Of a stretch of DNA of 64,000 nucleotides, positions 59,300-64,000 are shown in pieces. Each line of letters opens with the position of its first letter. The first letter of the stretch is position 1. The translations under genes and the position numbers were made by a program. The notes under the pieces were generated by a model. It ran no database searches and had not been told where the DNA came from. It saw only the letters and a program-made list of their open reading frames with translations. The stretch covers positions 145,757,420 through 145,821,419 of the forward strand of contig CM035806.1 in assembly GCA_020466095.1 (NCBI GenBank), written 5' to 3'. Source of the DNA: Chlorops oryzae. Its lineage: Eukaryota > Arthropoda > Insecta > Diptera > Chloropidae.

Positions 59300-62200
59300 G
59301 CGAAAACCTTCTTTCGAGAAGGACTAAACTCAAGAAACTTTTCTCTCCGCGTACCGGACCCACGGAACACTTCGCCCACTATTCGAAACCGAATACGCCA
59401 GTTCAATCACTGGGGGGAGCTGTGAGCAGCGGGCATCATCCAGCTGGGCCCTAGCAGTGAGCAGCGAGCAGTGAGAATGTGAGGTCTTCATGTTTTCATC
59501 TCCCTTTCGGCTATTTATTTATTCATTCATTTATTTATTCTTTTCTCATTGCTCCAGCTGGCCTGTCTCGGTATCGTCAACGTAGTCGGCAATAAAAAAG
59601 CGTTTCGCAATTAATTTAGCGATTTGTCAAAGCTTTTAGGCAGCGCGACATAAAAAAGGCTACGAACGAAAGATTAACCAAAAAAAAAAAAAAAAAAAAC
59701 TCGAAATCAAGTCGCAAGCCCGGCTTCTATTGCAAAGGGGGCAAACAGTAAAAAAAAAATTTTTTTTTTTTAATAAATAAGAAAAAAAGGCCATCGCTTT
59801 ATGCAAATTTATTGTATCTCAAACGAAAACGAAAATGAAAATGAAATCCCACACGCATTTCAATGTTTCTGGGGAACATTTTTACACACATGAGTATATT
59901 TGCGAGCATCGCCCAGTAGGAAATTACTTCGGAAATGACTTATTCACTGGAGAAGGATATTCAGTGCAGGAAATACTTTGTTGCAGCTGCCATGCGTTTT
60001 TATCATCAATTATATTACCCCCTGCCCCCGCCCCCCTCCGCCCCTTCGAAAAGGTCAAAAAGCAAAGAGCTTTATTTATTGGTTTTTTTTTTTTCAATTT
60101 TAATCAATCAAAAATTATTTTCTATTTATAGAGTTAAAGAAAAATCGTTAGCGATATGACGGAAACAGGGCCCGATCGAACAGTTTTGCCCTCACAGTGC
60201 CGCTTTTTGGGATTTCCGCGGACTGCCTACCGGTGACTGGACCGAAATATCTCCATTTCATTCAATAAGATGGAGATTTTTATACTCCGAGCTGTGTGTG
60301 TCTAAATGTCCTTTTTCGTAGCTGCCGACCTCGATCGGGCAAGTTGATTGACAATTATACTAATCATTTGGATGGCAAAGAAGCTGATCGGCTCCTTTAT
60401 CATGGAGTAATGTTCATTGCACATACAGAGCCGTATTTAGCGTCTATTACGCCTCTGACAAAACATGAGTTTTGTGCCGCAAAGATACATTTTGAACTGA
60501 GCAAGAGGAGAAAGAAATAGAAAAAGAAAAAAAAAAAACCAAAACACTTAGCAGACTCTGAGCCTTCGAATTGCGCACCATGCCAGGGTCTAGATCTGTC
60601 GCTGTGTGTGCACATGTGATGAATTGACGAATGGATGGATGGATTGATGGCCCACTTTTGTCTTGTCTTCGCGACGGCATAATGAACCCAACCGAACTGA
60701 ACCGAGCCGAATCAAAGCGAAGCCAACCAAATCGACTCCATCAAAGGCCGCCGAGTTCAGGAACCAAGGCCGTCGTTGTTAACCGCGTTGCCAATTTACC
60801 CATAACAGACGACAGACGACAGCCGACAGACGGTGACGATGACGATGACGGTGTCGACAATCGACAATGGCTAAGATCGTTTCTTGAAATTGACTCAATT
60901 TCGCCGATGCTGCTGCTGCTGCTGCTGGTGGTGGAGGTGATGTTGGTGGTGGTGGTGATGTTGGTGGTACTGTTCCAATTGCAATTCCGCTTGCTCAATT
61001 CGATTCAACTCGATTTGTGCGACTCGCGACCATGACAAAACGCTGACACTGATGATGTGTTTGCCATAAGGGCACGAAGGGGCATCCGAATTCGAATATT
61101 CGAAAAGCCAAAACACCAAATCGTGAGTCGTCTAGTCGTTCCCATTGCTCGATGTTCAGTGCGCAGTGCTCAGTGCTCAGTGCCTAGATTCGATCTCATG
61201 GGGGTTTTCTGTGAAAATGCTTATTGCATAATGCCATCGAAACGATGGCCAGAAGCCGGTTCCAAATTGGAATAATTATTTTCGGAAATGAATTGATGCA
61301 GACAGGCTGATCAACAAAGCCGCGAAACGAGAGGGACAGAGCAGGATTGAGCGGGATCAAGCGCGAGACAGGCGAATCTGAATGCAGAATGATTCACATA
61401 TGTCTCTGGTGATGTGATGTAAGGAATAAAAAGGCCGAGGACAAGCTAGATCTAGATCACCAAAAGTGAAACTGTATACAGAGCGAAAAATGTCCCCTAA
61501 ATTTAAGAGGATTGCCATCTTAAAATTGCATGGTTGACCAAGGAGAGTGACAGGGAAAAATATTGAAGAATTATTTAGTAGAAAGTCATCTTATTTTTAT
61601 CTTAAAAATCATCTTAATTTTATTGAAAAGATTTCCATCTTATTTTTTTACTAGAAATCATCTAAATTTTATTGAGACGGAATTCCATCAAAAATTAAGA
61701 CGGAAGTCTTCTTGGATAAAATCTATAGAGATATCGAAATTTTGTTCTAGATTATAGGGTATTTTAGGTGGACTTTTTTCTCTGTGTAACTGTGCCAACT
61801 TCATTAGAAACTTTCAATTATCGCTAGAGATGCGTCGCCCTTCTATCGACGATAAGTTTATTGAAATGAAATCTCAGTGAAAGTTAATGTCTTATGAATT
61901 TAAAGATGGTATTGTAACATCATCATCGGCTTACTCTCAACTTTGTCATCGTTTTTATATCCCTCGTTCCGCATTTGAAGCCTCCCCCCCAACAATGGAA
62001 ATTCAAGGCGGGATCTCTAACGATTCATAATTTATGACCCTCAATCCCTTATGATCCTCAATCTTTCGAATGAGAACTGGATTCAGTCGAGGCTTTTTAG
62101 TAAAGGAGTATATAAGGGGTCATTTTGGGGATGCAAACCCTCTAGGAAATGCTACGAATCACAAAAGAACATGACAAAAGTAGTAACGATATCGTAAGTC

Positions 62201-62959
62201 AAAAAATTTTACGTACACTTCAAGATTTTTCTTAATAAGCGGGTTCTAACTATGGAGATAATATTTTATGGGACCTCTTTTTGCTTGTATAATGGTTTTC
62301 TGAATAAATGAATGGTTTTTCCACCAAAGCACTAGCATCCTTTTTAGTTTTTTTCACCCATTAAGTCGTTTATAGCTGCATTCCTCCTCTGAGGATATTT
62401 GATACTTTCGAATCCTTTCTTCTAAAAAACTCCAAATGTGCTCGATGGGAAATTTTTTTGTGTGTATGTATTTTCGCGAAGTTTTACAGAAGCCATTCCC
62501 GGTTGGTTTATCGATGACGTATTTTTTCAGGAGCGTAGTTAGGGTGCGTCAACAGGGGACAGCCGCCGGGGCGCCGAAATACCACTCTGTGTTTGGCATC
62601 AATATCTTTCTGAAACTAGAACTTTGAAGCTGTAATTCCCAATTGAAGTCCATCCACATTGTGGCGTAAATTGTTTTTCAATATATGTCAAAATACATCA
62701 ATTTGTCCAGCTTTTGTTGGCAATCAAGGCACACTACCATGCAACCCAAAAGCACTATATTCCCTTCAGCGTGTTTCACCGAAGGACTCAAACCTTTCTC
62801 ATATATGTCTTTATTGGCTTTTCTCTACACTTTATGGGGTCTGTTCGATGCAAATTCATGAAACTTCGATTCATAAGTAAAAAAAAAAAAAAACGTTGTT
62901 TCAACACGTTTTTCGGCAACATTGTTCAACAGTAACGCAAGCGCCTGATTCCATGTAGA
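59300..62959. other. Non-coding region, simple repeats and element fragments
   Basis: It contains A/T runs near 59,680 and 59,750, a CTG/GTGGT repeat at about 60,908-60,970, CCCAGTAGGAAA at 59,912, and a hAT-like fragment (GGAGCGTAGTTAGGGTGCG) near 62,530. No frame shows a domain. Confidence 0.45.
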
Positions 62960-63128
62960 GATTGCTTTAGAGAGGGGGAAGAATAGGGGGATTTTCCATC
63001 GGGCCCGGGCTTTCTGATGGGGCCCACAATTCGCAAGGGGATTATTATTTTTTTTTTTTTGGTCACACATTTCTGCGAGGACCCCGGAAAAAAATCCCCC
63101 GGGCCCCAAAATTCTCTCTACGGGCCTG
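62960..63128. mobile_element. hAT-type MITE (GGCCCGGGGG family), eroded left end
   Basis: The right end TCTCTCTACGGGCCTG and the inner words GGGCCCGGGCTTTCTGA and TTTCTGCGAGGACCCCGG match the copies at 18,495 and 19,736. The left CAGGCC end is not intact and no target duplication could be confirmed. Confidence 0.7.
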
Positions 63129-64000
63129 CATGCGTAATAATTTAGTGAAAGGCACTACAAGCTTTTTAGAAAAATTAAAGAAAAATTACGAATATTTCCA
63201 CCTCAATTTCTCCTCCTTGCTTAAGAAAAGTCCACTCATGCCACTGAAAGTTTATGGCAATATTTGAGTGGTCCTTTTGGGGTTCAAACCCCCGCGACGA
63301 CGCAGCTAAAGAAAATCGCCTCGATATGTGGGCACATATTTTCGTGGTGCCTAGGATCTCCCAAAAAAATTTTCGCGCACAGAACTATGTAGGATTGAGG
63401 AACTTCTTTGACGCAATGCCTGTCGAAAATGATTACCATTTAAAAGTAAAAAAAACAAGAGATTATTTTCCCGTACTACTTATAAAAAAAAAACCAAACA
63501 TATGTATTTTTAAGCTTATTACGTATACGACACTCTAAACCGCAGTGGGCGATTTCATGCAATTTAATAACATTTTCGGTGAGGAGATCGATGGAAAAAT
63601 ATTTCAATCCGATCACAGACAAATGCGTCAGATAGAAAATCGTTTAATGGCAAAATATAATGGAGCGGGATTTGCGCGCATATTTCGCGTGGTCACGTCC
63701 GTTGGGTACTCCATAAAATGTTCAACACTTCGGCATCAACCGAACGGCGGCGCGCGCGGCATCGAGTTCGTGACAAATTTAACCTAATGAACCGAAATTA
63801 TACCACCAGACGTCGACGACCACGACGATGACGATGACGCTGCGACAGCTACTAAGCAACTTGACTAGACGCGGCGCGACGCGACGCGACGCGACACGAC
63901 AAGAAACGATACCAACAATTCAACTCGTCTCGCATGCGCTCATGTCGGAGGCTGCGGCTCGTGCGGTGTATGCCAATCAGGCTCCTTCGGACTGACCAAT
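63129..64000. other. Right end of window, no supported gene
   Basis: Frames at 63,254-63,538 and 63,545-63,787 have no recognisable features. A GCGAC repeat lies at about 63,870-63,900. A gene starting beyond the window cannot be excluded. Confidence 0.4.

Overview
This is eukaryotic DNA from a higher fly (Diptera, Brachycera, probably Schizophora). It is AT-rich, its genes have short GT-AG introns of 56-135 bp beside longer introns full of repeats, and its main gene encodes a laminin alpha chain that aligns almost end to end with Drosophila LanA. I cannot fix the genus.

Layout: 1-12.4 kb is non-coding, with simple repeats and several small DNA transposons. A two-exon gene for an 82-aa tail-charged membrane protein resembling Drosophila anon-73B1 lies at 12,460-12,789 (+). 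A 147-aa threonine-rich protein with a probable signal peptide is at 14,736-15,282 (+), and a 108-aa secreted Kazal-like protein is at 16,885-17,310 (-). From 18.2 to 28 kb I see mainly transposable elements, including a three-level nest at 19.66-20.53 kb, plus one unrecognised possible coding stretch at 20.58-21.23 kb.

The centre is LanA, 29,171-51,070 (+), which I resolved into 13 coding exons giving 3,721 aa. All of its splice sites are canonical and no exon appears to be missing. Its three long introns (1, 2 and 8) carry hAT-like, pogo-like and piggyBac-like non-autonomous elements, a tRNA-like sequence, and a diverged tandem duplication.

Convergent to LanA, and only 296 bp from its stop codon, is a four-exon polycystin-1-related gene (51,367-55,856, -, 1,416 aa): signal peptide, two EGF modules, REJ-like region, GPS, one TM, PLAT, two TM. 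It stops before the channel-forming helices. From 55.9 to 64 kb the window is non-coding as far as I can see, with a 770-bp polypurine tract, one full mini-me/Helentron-type element, and small transposons.

Laminin alpha acts in basement membrane with the beta and gamma chains. The polycystin-like protein is a predicted surface receptor. Nothing here shows that the two act together.
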